Of a stretch of 64,000 bases of DNA, positions 34,480 to 46,224 are shown piece by piece. Below the pieces are notes generated by a model, which was given only the letters and a program-made list of their open reading frames with translations, was not told the origin of the DNA and ran no database searches. Location of the stretch: the NCBI GenBank assembly GCA_037042185.1, contig JAXQJY010000028.1:434001-498000 (forward strand), written 5' to 3'. This DNA is from Sordariomycetes sp. S80-01Y. Its lineage: Eukaryota; Ascomycota; Sordariomycetes. Made by a program: the position numbers and the translations under genes. The stretch's first letter is position 1. Every line of letters begins with the position of its first letter.

Positions 34480-35628
34480 TCACCGTGATAGACTACTCTC
34501 CATATCGAATAGGTGACCGAGCCTGGTCGACACCCAGTCCGCGCAGCTAATTTCCTCATACTCACTGTTCCCATTTTCATCACGACAATTCTCGAGCACC
34601 TCGCAGCTCTCGTGCATGCCAAATCCCCAAAAGAAGGGCATGCTGACCCTCTCTCGGCCGCTCTCGTTACGAGCGCGGTGCACAGCGCTCACGTACCTGT
34701 TGTTTGTGATGCGCTGCATATAATCGCCAATGTTAACAACGAGGGTGCCTTCCCTGGGCGGCGCGGCGATCCACTGGCCCTCGTGGTTGAGCACTTGTAG
34801 CCCGCCCACGTCGTCCTGCCAGAGCATGGTGAAGAGCAAGAAGTCCGTATGCGAGCCGATGGAGACGCCAGGGCTGGTGCTTTTTCTCGCCGCCGACGAG
34901 TTGCCGGTCTTTCGCGTAAGGGAAGGGTAGAAATTGATCTCGAGCGAGGCGTCGGGATACTGCACCTTTTTGTCAAAGGCATCTTCAGGCAGATCGAGGG
35001 ACAACGCAAAAGCCCTCGTCAAGGCCCTGGCCAGAGTCAAACACGACTTGAAGTACTGTTCCAGGCACTCTTTCAAATGCGGTACCTGCTCCGTTCCCTC
35101 GAAGGCTGATTTGCCCTGACTGATATAACGAGCTGCTTCCAGGGGAATCCTGGAAGCGTCCTTGACCGTGGGATCAAAGCGCGACTCGTATAAGACACTG
35201 TACGTTTCGCGGACGTCGGTCCCTTCATCAGGGTTCACACGCTGCGTCTTAGGACCCCTCCAACCACTGTCATACGGCCCGTCAGTTGCATCTGCCTTCA
35301 GCTTTTCTTCACGGTCTTGCTTGAAAAAGTCCAGGGCAGCCGAGAAGGCGCTGCGTGTTGCCTTCTGTTCTATCCCGTGGTTCTTGACGTAGAAGAACCC
35401 CATGTTGGATGCAGCATCATGCATCTGCTGAGCCACAGCTTGGCGAGACGAAAAAGACTCGCTGAATAGAGTCGACAGATCGATGATGGGTATCTCGGAC
35501 ACCTTGGCATTGCGAAGTGGAGTGTTAAGCACAGTCCGTGTGACAGGTCCATTGCCAGAAGAAAGCCGGAGTTCTGTAGTGCTGGGCTTCACGGTGGCCG
35601 AGTCACAAGGGTTCGAGTCTAGCGCCAT
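34480..35628 (-). CDS. 2-oxoglutarate/Fe(II) oxygenase 1 of the cluster
   Basis: A single exon encodes 382 residues, starting at ATG 35628 (MALDSNPCDS). It is an isopenicillin N synthase-like enzyme: a DIOX_N segment with IPIIDLSTL and GFFYVKNHGI, then the 2OG-Fe(II) core. Iron ligands are H260 and D262 (GSHTDF) and H317 (SAVHRARN). R327 and S329 (RVS) should bind the 2-oxoglutarate carboxylate. All catalytic residues are intact. In described pyrrolopyrazine clusters two enzymes of this type occur, one hydroxylating the product and one making trans-4-hydroxyproline; which role applies here is unknown. It is divergent from an MFS gene and shares an 865-base promoter region with it. Confidence 0.9.
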   Translation of the reverse strand: MALDSNPCDSATVKPSTTELRLSSGNGPVTRTVLNTPLRNAKVSEIPIIDLSTLFSESFSSRQAVAQQMHDAASNMGFFYVKNHGIEQKATRSAFSAALDFFKQDREEKLKADATDGPYDSGWRGPKTQRVNPDEGTDVRETYSVLYESRFDPTVKDASRIPLEAARYISQGKSAFEGTEQVPHLKECLEQYFKSCLTLARALTRAFALSLDLPEDAFDKKVQYPDASLEINFYPSLTRKTGNSSAARKSTSPGVSIGSHTDFLLFTMLWQDDVGGLQVLNHEGQWIAAPPREGTLVVNIGDYMQRITNNRYVSAVHRARNESGRERVSMPFFWGFGMHESCEVLENCRDENGNSEYEEISCADWVSTRLGHLFDMESSLSR

Positions 35629-36493
35629 GCTAACAGTTTGGAGCAAGCGAAATTGAGGAAAAAAGATACCGAGACGGTGTATATCTCAACAAAAAGATTG
35701 GAAGGTGAAGAAATGTCTTCGCAATGGCACATTTGTTGATCGCTTTTCCTGAACGAGTCAGCCAATAGCCCGTACAGGTAACGTATATTGAAGAGACGAA
35801 TATGTCAAGGCCAAAGTCTGGATGTCGATAGATCTCTAGTGGTTCTGGTGACAACTGCCTATGCTGGTGTCCGCTGCCTAGCAGTACTTTTCGTAGAAAT
35901 GCCGTACTACATCAGCACCCACCAGACCCCCTTCAGTCCACAACGCTGGCACCATGTATGCAGGTTCGGCTGCCGGAAATCAATATATGCAGCCCGTCCT
36001 GCGGGCCCTGAAGATTGTGACGACACGCTCTCACCGGCTCCACTGGCGTCTTGGTCACTTTTTCTTTCTACCGAATCTTGCATGAGGCTGCATTGATCGA
36101 GATGCCTATCTCCACGGGGTGCGGAGAAAAGAGCTCAATGTCCACAGTGCCAAATTGTGCAATGGGAACGCGGTCAGAGTACTTCGCGCGTCTGAGAAGT
36201 TTTGCATATTCACAAGGTGGCATAGCCCTGATGTTGACAGGACGTACACAGTGTCGAGAAGATACGTTTACGAGAAGATGGCGATGAAGAGGGGGTACAC
36301 GAATATCTATGTAACAATGAAGATACCAGGGGAAAAAGGAGCAATGAGACCCCTGCGGATCCCAGTACGCAACTACACACGGATCCAACCTTTGCCTCGC
36401 TCCCATCACCGCTTTGTATTTCACAATCGACGACGGACTCTTTCATTCTTCATCTTCTAGATACGCACTTCATTTGGAAAACACAAGGACCTC
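35629..36493. promoter_or_regulatory. Shared divergent promoter, oxygenase 1 / MFS transporter 1
   Basis: 865 bases between two divergent start codons inside the cluster. No gene is supported. Head-to-head arrangement suggests joint control. No specific factor site could be assigned with confidence. Confidence 0.45.
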
Positions 36494-38009
36494 ATGGCCT
36501 CGCAAAACCAGCCCTGGGGTATCGAATGGCGCTCCAAGTCTTCCTTCATTACTGCCACAGTAGCGTTCGGGCTTTTCACTGACCTCGTGCTGTACGGCAT
36601 CGTGATTCCCGTGCTACCATTTCTGCTGCGTGATCAATTCTCGGTTCCAGACGAGCTTCTCCAGCCGTACACGTCCGGCCTCTTCGCTGTCTACTCCGCA
36701 TCGTCTGTCTTGTTCTCTGTACCAGCGGGATGGAGTGCCAGCAAGGTCGGGTCTCAAAGGCTGTTCCTCGTCGGCTTGACGTTCCTCTGTACTTCAACTG
36801 CAGGGTTTTGCTTTGCCTGGAGCCTCCCCGTCATGATAGCGTCTCGAGTGCTCCAGGGCATCTCGACAGCCATCGTCTGGACAGCCGGTCTTGACATGGT
36901 ACAGGATGCAGTTCTACCGGGCGAGGTGGGAGAGGCAATTGGAACGGTAATATCACCTCCCTTGCCTTACAGACTGTTATTTGACCTTGGCTAATTCTTG
37001 CCTCCTTCAGATATTTGCCTCCATCTCTGCCGGAGAACTCATTGCGCCAATAGCGGGTGGTATGCTCTACGAATGGGCGGGCATGCATGGCATCTTTGGT
37101 ATATCAGCCGCGCTCTTGGCTCTCGACTTTGTCATGCGACTGCTCGTCGTGGATAACAAGACAGCAGCCAAGTATGTTAGCGACTTGTCCGCGTCGCCAT
37201 CAACGCCGAGAAACCCCGCTGAGGCCGGCGAGACTGAGCAACTCTTGCCAGCATCTAATGACAGCGACCCCCACGATGACGGCGACAGCCACGAGCAGAA
37301 GAGATACAGGATTCATGGTGATCTTGCCGGTATATTCAAGGCTCTGCCAATCCTGTACTGCTTTCGTGAGCCTAGACTTCACATGGCCATGGCCCTCTCG
37401 CTGATGCAAGCTTTCTTTATTGGGTCTCTCGACGCAACAGTGCCTATCGAGAGCGAGTCCCTCTTCGGGATCTCGCCTCTACAAGTCGGTCTTGTCTTCA
37501 TAGCTCTCATGACACCGTACCTGGCTCTTGGTCGCTACTTCGGCCAGGCCGTCGACCGTTACGGCACGCGAGGCGTCACGACCCTGAGCTACGTGTACCT
37601 CGTTCCTTGCCTAATGCTGTTGGGATTGCCCGGGCAGCATGTCGTCTCCGACAAGCGTGGCAACATCGCCCTCTTCTGCGTGGTGCTGGCGATGAATGGC
37701 GTGGGCCTTGCCGCTGTCAGCTCTCCGGCATTTGTCGAGGCGATGGACGTCATTGGCAAATATGAGGCTGCTAACCCGGGCCTCTTCGGTGTCAACGGGC
37801 CTTATGCTCAGCTCTTTGGGTTCAACTCGCTGTACTTTTTTGCCGGGCTAGGCCTTGGACCCCTTGTGGCCGGTGCATTGAGATCCTGGCTCGGATACCT
37901 GAACATGGGCAAAGCATTAGCAGTCTTGTCAGCATTGACAGCCACTGCGTCCTTCTTCTTGGTGGGTTCGCCGCCCCGACGAGGACAAGGCCAGTCGCAT
38001 GTTGAGTAA
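36494..38009 (+). CDS. MFS transporter 1 of the cluster (SLC18/DHA1-like)
   Basis: Two exons, 36494-36946 and 37011-38009, give 483 residues. The intron is 64 bases (GTAATA...TTCAG) and joins EAIGT to IFASISAGE. Twelve hydrophobic segments are seen with a polar central loop (about residues 215-265, rich in Asp, Ser and Pro). The first segment (FGLFTDLVLYGIVIPVLPFLL) and GWSASKVGSQRLFLVGL are typical of vesicular-amine-type drug/H+ antiporters of fungi, which often export the product of the cluster they sit in. An amine-like substrate would fit a guanidine-bearing pyrrolopyrazine, but this is inference. Confidence 0.87.
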
Positions 38010-39007
38010 GGGTCGATATCTGTCGACAGTCGTGGGCCACAGTACCGCTTCTGCTTGATCTCGACTAGTACGTAGCTTGGAAAAGAAACTTCTAGGTAAC
38101 AGACCATAAGGGGAAGGCGAAAAGGGAAAAATGAGTTCTGTGATATCAGCAGGCTGTCATTGAACGTTCACTAGCGGAACCAGCCAAGCCGGCCAAGCTT
38201 CCAAGGTGAGAGACGTGCACGGAGCTGACGAGTAGATGGGCAGTTTCACCGGCACGAAGATCCAAATAGACTTCAAAAAAGTGCGCTCCGCTGGCGGAAT
38301 CGTGTCATGTTCCCAGCGATTTGTCTGGCCGATGTCCTGAGCCCTAAATCCCTGCAGCGAGCAGCCCGTACTCCGTAGCACCAGAAGCAACGATAGACCT
38401 TATTGTTGTTACTTCTCTGCGTATTCTATCCAATTGGCATTTACGAGACTGGCTTAACGAGAACTATGGTTGCGTAGCGGCTCGTTCCTGCGGTGAGACC
38501 GTGACGGGACGCACAGCCAGCGGAAGGGTAATGCAAGTCAATACACAACATGATAGATGGGTACGTCCTGTACCATACATGTACACATATGTATATGGAG
38601 CAATCAGGCCCCTGCTGATCGTTCCGCACTAAAATGTGCCCTTGTTCACAATGACGCACGTCCTTCTTCTCATGTACCGCGAGTCTGAACTGGCGTAACG
38701 CATGGTTTAGCTCGCCAGCTGAGAAGCACAGCACGCAGTTATCCGTAGTACCTACAGCACTCGTACTAATCAAACCCATCTGTTGGGTCTCAGCATCTTG
38801 CATCGGCTCACGCGCACGAGAATTCACAGACTCTGTTTTCCTGTTTTCTTGTGTTCTCGTTGTACTATACGGATACTTCAGCTAGCTTTCTGAGACGGCC
38901 TGCTCGTACTTGAGATATCCCCACACCATCTACTCTAGCCCTCAACGCGCGGCAAGCCGCTTCATTGTGCAGCATTGTATAGATACCACTGCTATGAGTA
39001 CGGGATT
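38010..39007. other. Intergenic between convergent MFS 1 and serine hydrolase genes
   Basis: 1.0 kb between two 3' ends. Only terminators are expected here. No coding region or RNA gene is recognised, although the gap is long for a convergent pair. Confidence 0.45.
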
Positions 39008-40849
39008 TCACGACAGTCTCTCAAACCAAACACTGGACCACTTCGGGCCGCCTCCTCCCTGCGGGCCGAGCCTCACCTTCAGTCCCGCCACGCCGCCGTC
39101 GACACCCGGGGCGAACTCCCCGCCCCAGAACCCCGCCATCGATTTCGTGTCCTCGTACCAAAGCTCGATCACCCAGAAGGCGCCTGAGACGTGCTTGAAT
39201 CGTAACGTGTACATGAAGAGCATGTCATCGCGCCGGGCCATCATCTCCCCTTGCTCACTCTCGATCTGCAGCACCCCGTAGCCCTCGTCATAATATGATC
39301 CGATCAGCTCCGAGGCATTGAGAGGTGAAGGTAGTCCTGGGTCGGGTCTTGCAGGATAGAGTATTTCGACGGCATTGCTCAGCTCCTTTGCTTCTTCTTT
39401 GGCGGCATGCCTCATGCTTGGGGTGAGACGCACAGTGTTAGCTCATGTCCTTGCTGACAGTACTTTCGATGGAGAGCCCAACAGAAACTGCAAAGCTTGG
39501 CTGGAGTGACTCACTGTTTGCTGATGTTCAAGCGCTTCTCTTCCGATACGTTGAGCTTGTCCTCTATGAGCCTCCAAGCAATGATCTGCTCGGCAGCATT
39601 GCCCGGCGTCGCCACGTTGGACATTGCCACCACGCCGTACTGGTGCTCGGGGAGCCAAAACACCTCTGTAGCGTATGCGACTTCTGTGCCGCTCTGCATG
39701 TAGACATCCGTGCCATGTATCGTTTTCTTCCTCCAGCCGAGGCCGTCCAATGTCTCCCCTGGGCCAGACCTTACCTCTTGGGGAGCAATGATCCTCGGGG
39801 TTTTGATATCATCATGAGTCTCTTTGGAAAATGGCGCTGATTCGCCCAACAGACACTTGACAAGTTTCGCGTAGTCGACAACGTTTGTGATGACAAACCC
39901 GGCTCCGCTGGCGGGATGTACTTCATCGAACTCGAGAAGTTGGTGCTCACGCAGATCTTCGTCCCAGTAATAGCCTGATGCAAGGTTTTGGGGAGCGTTC
40001 AGAGACTCCTGCGTATCGCAGTACGTGGCCGTCATGTTGAGCGGATCGAAGATAGTCTCGCGAAAGTAGTCACCGAGCCACTTTCCAGTCATGGTCTCAA
40101 TAATGTGACTCAAGGCAACGTACATCAGATGGCTATACTGCCACATAGTCCTCGGCTCCGCGCTGAGGTTGAGCCCACGTAGCCGCCTGACGACCTCGGC
40201 AATAGTGAGTAGCTTGCCTCCTGGCTCGGAGCAACGGGGCCAGGCGTACTCATGCGGTGCCAGGCCTGTGCGATGACTGGCTGCGTCCTCCAGCGTCAGG
40301 TGTGCCGTTGCCCAGTCGTTGTCGCCAATGACGAAGTCATCTCTAATTAGCGAGGAAATGGGTGTGGCCCAACCGGACCCCGTAAGGCTCAAGTGATTTC
40401 CACTGTGAATCATGGACGAGAGCGCCGCAGCCGTGAGAGCTTTGGTTGTAGACCCAGCATAGAATAGTGTTTCGGGCGTTGCCTTGACATCGGGAAGCTC
40501 GGCAAAACCATAGGCCTTCTCAAATGGTTAGCAAAGGATGTTCAACCCCTTCTCTGTCCCTATTGACGCGAAAGATCCGTATAGCTAAAGCCAGTCATCG
40601 TGTGATATTGATACCTACCTGATGAAAAGTGTTGTCACCATCCACGACTGCAATGGCCAGACCGGGAACCTTCCACTCGTCCATTGCTTGCTCGACGAGC
40701 TTGGAAAAGCCATGGGTAAATGGGCCATTGCGAGCCAGAGCCCCAGAATATGTAGCGTCCATGAAGGCTATCTGCTCTTGGCAACCGTGTGAGTTGAATA
40801 ATGATGCCTCCACCCAGGATAGGGAGAAAGAAAGAAGAACGAGCTTCAT
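39008..40849 (-). CDS. Secreted serine hydrolase, beta-lactamase/transpeptidase fold
   Basis: Three exons, 40849-40619, 40515-39515 and 39416-39008, give 546 residues. Introns are 103 and 98 bases, longer than elsewhere in the window. A signal peptide (MKLVLLSFSLSWVEA) is followed by a class C beta-lactamase-like domain. The nucleophile motif is S99-T-T-K102, the second motif appears as Y-S-H (usually Y-x-N), and the third region is likely around MQSGTEVAY. The C-terminal 140 residues form a separate beta-rich domain often seen in fungal members. Such enzymes cut amides or esters. In a peptide-type cluster one may remove a protecting group or hydrolyse the product outside the cell. Confidence 0.85.
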
Positions 40850-41579
40850 TATCGTAATATTTAAGACCACCCTGAGTCTTTCGTGTGCAGCTTTAGAAGA
40901 ACGCGGGAGGGACCGGAGGTATTAGTAGTCAAAGGCGGGAAGAAGGTCGGCGTGATACGGTAACAGGGCACTTAGACTACTATTAAAAGGCATATAGCTA
41001 GCATTGGGACAACGGAGGCCTACTCGTGCGCCTGCATCATGACGGAATACCACGCAGAGTGGTTCAGTCCCAAATGTCAGACCTACATATAATTGTTGAA
41101 CAATTCTTGTTCCTTGTATTCATCTCAAAAGTGGTGTGATTGAAGCGTACATTGATTAGGGAGCAAATGGTCGAGACTTTGGCCGCTTTCCGCTGTCCCG
41201 TCTTCCCATGTCGCCTCCGCTCAACTCGACACTTCGATTTACAATGGCGAAAATATTCCTAGGCGAGTCCCAGATTAGGTAGTCTTCAAGTAACAAGCCT
41301 GTTTCTAGCATGCGGAGACAGAACAGCTTCACGATTTACTTACTAATGTAGATAGTTGGCAGCTTCACTTTGGCCGGAACACATGACCTGTTCAAGCACA
41401 AAAGGCTTGTCAAAGAGCAGTAATATATTGGGACTCTAGGTTCTGGTCATAGGCTGAGACAACACTATAATGGTCATTGATTGCGTAGCCACAGTCTACA
41501 CAGGTAGGTCCTCAAGGCCGACGTTTGGTAACAAGCTCCCTGGCATGTTCGCTCATGCAGATTTGGTCGAGGCATACCC
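40850..41579. other. Intergenic, NmrA-like 3' end to serine hydrolase promoter
   Basis: 730 bases between tandem minus-strand genes. A perfect inverted repeat AATTGTT-G-AACAATT lies at 41091-41105, about 240 bases upstream of the hydrolase start. No gene is seen. Confidence 0.45.
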
Positions 41580-42592
41580 TCAGAAGCCTTCTCCACGAAC
41601 ATGTTTCTGTACAAAAAGCTCCAGAGTCTCCATGTCGTCACTCTTCAGGCCAATATCCTGATTGTCCCATTTGTCGTAGAGAGTTCCCCCTGTGGCCCAA
41701 ATTCGCCTCAGCGTAGGACCGACGGCGAAGGGGTTTTGTTCCTTCCACATCTGGGCCTCGAACTCTTCCACTTCAGCCAACGGAATGTACTTGACGGAAA
41801 ATTTGGCGCCAGTTTGCTTTTCGCATTCCGCAAGAACTTGATTCCCTGTTGTGACGAACGACGCTACCTTCAGGGCTCTGTTGGAAGACGCCTCAGGATG
41901 CTGTAGAGCCGCAGCTACTGCCTTGCCCGTGCTATAATGTTTCGTTAGCTCATTTTTTACATCGTGTTGGCCTGGCAGGGAAGGGAATGTTATTACTCTG
42001 GCATGGTTGTGAACGCAATCTGCCCTTCTCCGTCTCCGATGATGACGGCCTCTTTGTTCTGGATATCAAAGCCGCCCAGTTTGTACCCAAAATTTCCCAA
42101 ACCAACCCACATCTCGAAGTATGGGCCTACAACGACGTACGTGACCTTCAAGCGTTTGGTATGCTCTCGGACGTACTTGCGAACAGCCAGCTTCATCTGA
42201 TGCGGCTTCTCATGAGCACTGCTCGGACTGTGCTCGACATCGGTGCCGTATTCTGAAGGAAAGAACCATTGCACGCTATTCGACTCTTCAGCCAGCCGAA
42301 TCAGCTCCTTCTGGTGTCCCAAGACATCCCGTCCGACACAGCTGATGACGGTGTCGACGCCACGGTAGGCGTTTGCAACGTCGGTCAGGTTGGTGATATC
42401 ACCGACAATAATGGACACCCCAGACGCTTTCCAGCCGTTGAGAAGCTCAGCCTTCGATGACGCAGTGGCCGCGGAGGTGAAGAGCGTGATTGTGATGTTG
42501 GGGTACGACTGCACCACAGCATTGGTAATGTACCTACCGATGTTGCCGGTGGCCCCGAAGATGAGAACGTGAGACGGTAACGAAGCGGTCAT
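41580..42592 (-). CDS. NmrA-like / isoflavone reductase-like NAD(P)-binding protein
   Basis: Two exons, 42592-41997 and 41931-41580, give 315 residues. The intron (65 bases) joins FTTMPD to TGKAVAAAL, the expected conserved stretch of the family. The Rossmann motif GATGNIGRYI lies at residues 13-22, followed by VGDITNL, VISCVGRD and the WFFPSEYG segment typical of plant isoflavone, pinoresinol and phenylcoumaran reductases and their fungal relatives. These atypical short-chain enzymes reduce C=C or benzylic bonds with NADPH. NmrA itself is regulatory, but small cluster-borne members usually act as enzymes. Reduction of a pyrroline or pyrazine bond is a possible role. Confidence 0.88.
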
Positions 42593-43069
42593 ATTTACAA
42601 ATCGGCGGTATTGGAGCCCTTAATATGGGTGGAAGCCTTGGGATGAGGGGAAGTTTCCCCAGAAGGAGGAAGGAGTGTGATTTGTCCTGCTGGGGGATTT
42701 ATACCTACTGTAGATCAGCTGGCCTACCCTATACCCACCTCCGCTGGCCTTCGAATTCATTGTGCCCGTTGTCCCTATTGACCGGCGGTGCGATAATTAT
42801 TACTTGCTTTTTTATAGGATCTCGGCTCTTTTGACTAAATATTTCACTTCATCAGAGTGTTGTTTCGCCAACTTTTGCGTATACGAAAGCACCTTGTGTA
42901 CGCGATGCTACGCTGTTTGCAAAGTGGAACGGAGTTGGCACGCTCTTCTGATCCAAGAAAGCGTGTGTCTTTTATGTTTCGATTGTGTAAATAGAACATA
43001 ATCCTTCTTGTTCATTCAAATTCATAGTATTCCGCTTCACCGGGGCAGCATCTACAAGCCATTTTACCT
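42593..43069. other. Intergenic, P450-1 3' end to NmrA-like promoter
   Basis: 477 bases between tandem minus-strand genes. No feature is recognised. Confidence 0.5.
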
Positions 43070-44924
43070 TTAGTCCGGTCTTCTTTCTACCACCGCCCGC
43101 ATTGGCCTACCAGAGAACATGATAGAAACATACTGCTTCCATTCAAAGTCCTCGATCCTGAGATGTATTGTTAGACTGAATGCTACGTTTCAACCCGCAT
43201 GGACGACTTACGTTGTCTCATAGGGTTCTACTCGAAACCGACGAAAGACAGCGGCAATGGCTGTGGACATCATCATAAGCGAGAACCTATCCAAACGATT
43301 GCAGAATAAGCACATATGTTCACGTCCCCTTCGCAGTCGAAGGAGATTTATACTGACTGTTCGGCGGGGCACATACGGCGGCCCCGAGAGAAGGCCACAA
43401 GCAAGTTTGAGCCGTCGTCAGCGGCCCATCTGTCTGGATCGAACTTTTCCGGATTTGAGAAGACCTCTGGGTTCATGTGTACATAGTAGGAGGATGCTGC
43501 GACCACGGCCTGCCATGGTGGTCATTTTTAGAAGTTGGATCGATCCCGTGAGGGTTAGATGTACTACCTTTGCAGGGACGTGGCAGCCAGCAATTTGAGC
43601 GCCGCCCTCTCCCACAAGCCGAGCAGGCCCCGAGATAAGACCGTGTGTCAAGCGTAAACCCTCTTGAACCGCGCCTCTCTGTAAGTTGGAGTTTGAAAAT
43701 GTCAGTCTTGGGACATCGAGCGCGAAAACGATCAGGCGCAATCTCGGGCAGGTTCACGACTTACCAGCAATGGTAGACTACGCAGGACTGCGTATGGAGG
43801 CATAGGATCCTGCAGGTTAGGCCACGCCGACTTGAGCTCTTCATAAAGTCGTGTCTGAAGAGAATGATTTTGAGCCATCATGAACGTACTGAACGGGAGC
43901 ACGGTAGGCGGATCAACGGTGCCAGCGAGCATGAAACCGATGGCCTCGGACCTGACGAGGGAGTCGGGAGTGGGTATTTTTGTTGTAGACTTGTCATCAA
44001 GATGTTCGTTCAGAAGTCGCTGGGTGACACAGTCTGGATTCTTGAGACCTTCGGCGTTCTTCTCGTACTTGACCATCTCTATTATCATCTTTTAACGAAA
44101 TTGTTGTCAGTGCGCATTGTCAGAAGGGGTGGATTCCATTATTTGAGAGATTGCATTACCTCGAACAGGTGATTTCCTCCTTCAAATGATGGGGTAACTA
44201 GAGACACAATGGCAGGTGGAATCTTCATCACCAAGTCGGAGAGCTTAGGGAAATTTCTGATGAACCAGGACGTCCAGTTGAGGGACCCCTCAGAGGCCAC
44301 TGTAAACGGGTCGTCAAACTCGGGGCTCTGAAGCGCCTTGAAAGGATTAGGGATGTCGCTGAAGACGAAGTCGTACATTATGCCGACCGTCAACGACCGG
44401 AACCCTCTCGCGAGATGGCAAACGCGTTCTTGATCGGCAGACTGCGAAACGAGGTTGCTAAACTGTTCGACCCTTTGCACGATATTGGCTTCATGCGTTT
44501 CGTATTGGCGGGCTGAGAAGAGCGTCGCGACGGGACGGAAACGAGCCTTATGTTGTCCCTCCTTCCCGTCGACAATCAACATGGTATCATCCTCGACACG
44601 GAAGATGTTGTAAAAATCTGGGTCTTTAATCCCGTTAAAATCGCTGTTGTAGATATCAAAGAAGGCTTGTGGGCTGCAAAAGTCGATCTCGTTCGGCGAG
44701 ATTCGAATGGCATGGCCGTAATGCCTGTGCAACTCTTTGGTTGTGTGTAGCAGTTTGCCGTCTCGCCAGATCTGGTGATAGGCCCGCCATAGCGACGAAA
44801 CGGCGGCCAGTTTGGGGCCAGGGAACTTGGCCAGAGGATGAAGATGGAACCTGTAGAAGATAACGAAGGCTCTGTAGGCCAAAACCACCAAGAGAAGCTT
44901 CAAGGCCAGACTCTGGAACTCCAT
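43070..44924 (-). CDS. Cytochrome P450 monooxygenase 1 of the cluster
   Basis: Six exons, 44924-44160, 44088-43765, 43678-43568, 43509-43358, 43286-43212 and 43157-43070, give 504 residues. All five introns are GT-AG with matching phases. ATG 44924 starts an ER anchor (MEFQSLALKLLLVVLAYRAF) followed by the LHPLAKFPGPKLA hinge. The I-helix reads GFMLAGTVDPPTVLP, departing from the usual AGxDTT. ExxR is E-G-L-R, the PERF region is FDPDRW, and the heme loop is FSRGRRMCPAEQ, with Pro where Gly normally follows the Cys. The C-terminus continues normally to GRPMRAVVERRPD. The gene looks whole; it would oxidise a cluster intermediate in the ER membrane. Confidence 0.9.
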
Positions 44925-46224
44925 TGTGGTTTTGAAGACAGAGGTACTCAGGCTAGCATCGAATACCAAAGGTTGGTTGATGGGTCTTCGAGTCCGCAAC
45001 TGTTATGACCCCATCGTCAAAGTTCCGTACCTCATTTGTCGTACCTCCATTCACACATTCCTTCTCTCACGGATCACTGAGAATTAGTGGCAAGGTTGAG
45101 CAGACTGGGGACTCGAATTCCGAGTTCTCTCTTTCTTAGCGCTGTAGATCGAGAAGAGCACCCGGTAACACGAGAGGCATGCAAATTCCAGGCATACTAC
45201 TGGTCCAGTCGCAACCTTCAACCGCATAGGCCATCAATGCATCACTTCGCATATGCGGCACCACCCGAAGTGGGGGCGAGTGGTTGGGAACAATGTACCA
45301 AGTACGAGCGTGATGAAGTCCACCTGTGGGCTTGGCTTGTCACGAGCAGGCCAGAACTGATTACTGTAAGAGATACAACGAGCATGGAATCACCTCAGCT
45401 GGTGCTAGTATAGCCGCTGATTAGGTACTAGCAAGCGCTCTATATTGAAGGGCTTGGCTGAAGTTCTCCAACCGCAGGTCCGTTAACAAGGGGAAAGGGG
45501 AACGTTGACAAGATTGAAATATTGGCAAGGGCGCACGAGGCGACAGTTTTCGAGAAGAGAGAAATGCATTCGTGGGTGTGACAGCACAACATTCAGCGTG
45601 CAGGTCTCACCTCACCACCCGTCACGAATCCCGATCCCGACGTTCCGGTGCTGGTATTGGACAAGTACATGTACCGGCAGTAGAATGATGTATCTGACCA
45701 TCTGTGTGTCAGACCCCCAGCAGCAGTACTAGGGACAAGAGCCGCAGATAGTATCGCATGCTCTTCACACGCCTCCTCACCATGTCCACCGCGCAGTTCG
45801 TGTTGCCTCACAATGACGCGGAGCTCCTCGTCTCACAAGATCGTATTCGAGCCGCTGTGAGACAATCGGCCTTCCACGTCCTTGGTCAGAGGCAACATCT
45901 GTGTCGATCTACATGCGAGCGCCAAGGGCCACAAGCTGCTGGAAAGACACCAATCATGTCCGTAGCGGGCTAGAATTACGCTTACAGGAAGCAGCCTATG
46001 AAATTCCTCCGTCAAGATCTATATTCCTTGAACCCATCAGCTTGCACCAGAAAATATGGTCAGAGCGAACGATAAGTACTGTGGCGCTAGGCACAGGAAC
46101 GGCCTTTGTAGCTGGTTCGGCCCACAGTATCCATCTACCAGAAGCACGTAACAAAGTCCGAGAGAGAACGTCTTCCTTTCCCGGACTCACCACTCCAAGA
46201 AGACGTCCCCTTCGTTATCCGCCA
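44925..46224. promoter_or_regulatory. 1.3 kb divergent region, P450-1 / sulfotransferase-like
   Basis: This region separates two divergent starts and is the longest such gap but one in the cluster. A frame from ATG 45781 (MSTAQFVLPHNDAELL) is open for about 60 codons but shows no domain and could not be joined to the downstream gene. The region most likely holds two promoters; a decayed gene is possible. Confidence 0.4.

Noticed and set aside
38441-38827. 128-codon minus-strand frame in the convergent gap after MFS 1
   Set aside because: No domain, no promoter-like context and composition like its non-coding surroundings.
43070-44924. P450-1 as a pseudogene because its frame is interrupted several times
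   Set aside because: Every interruption lies in a good GT-AG intron with matching phases, giving a complete 504-residue P450.
45781-45973. Possible extra first exon or separate gene before the sulfotransferase-like gene
   Set aside because: No splice path gives a conserved N-terminus, and the downstream ATG at 46225 precedes the whole conserved fold.
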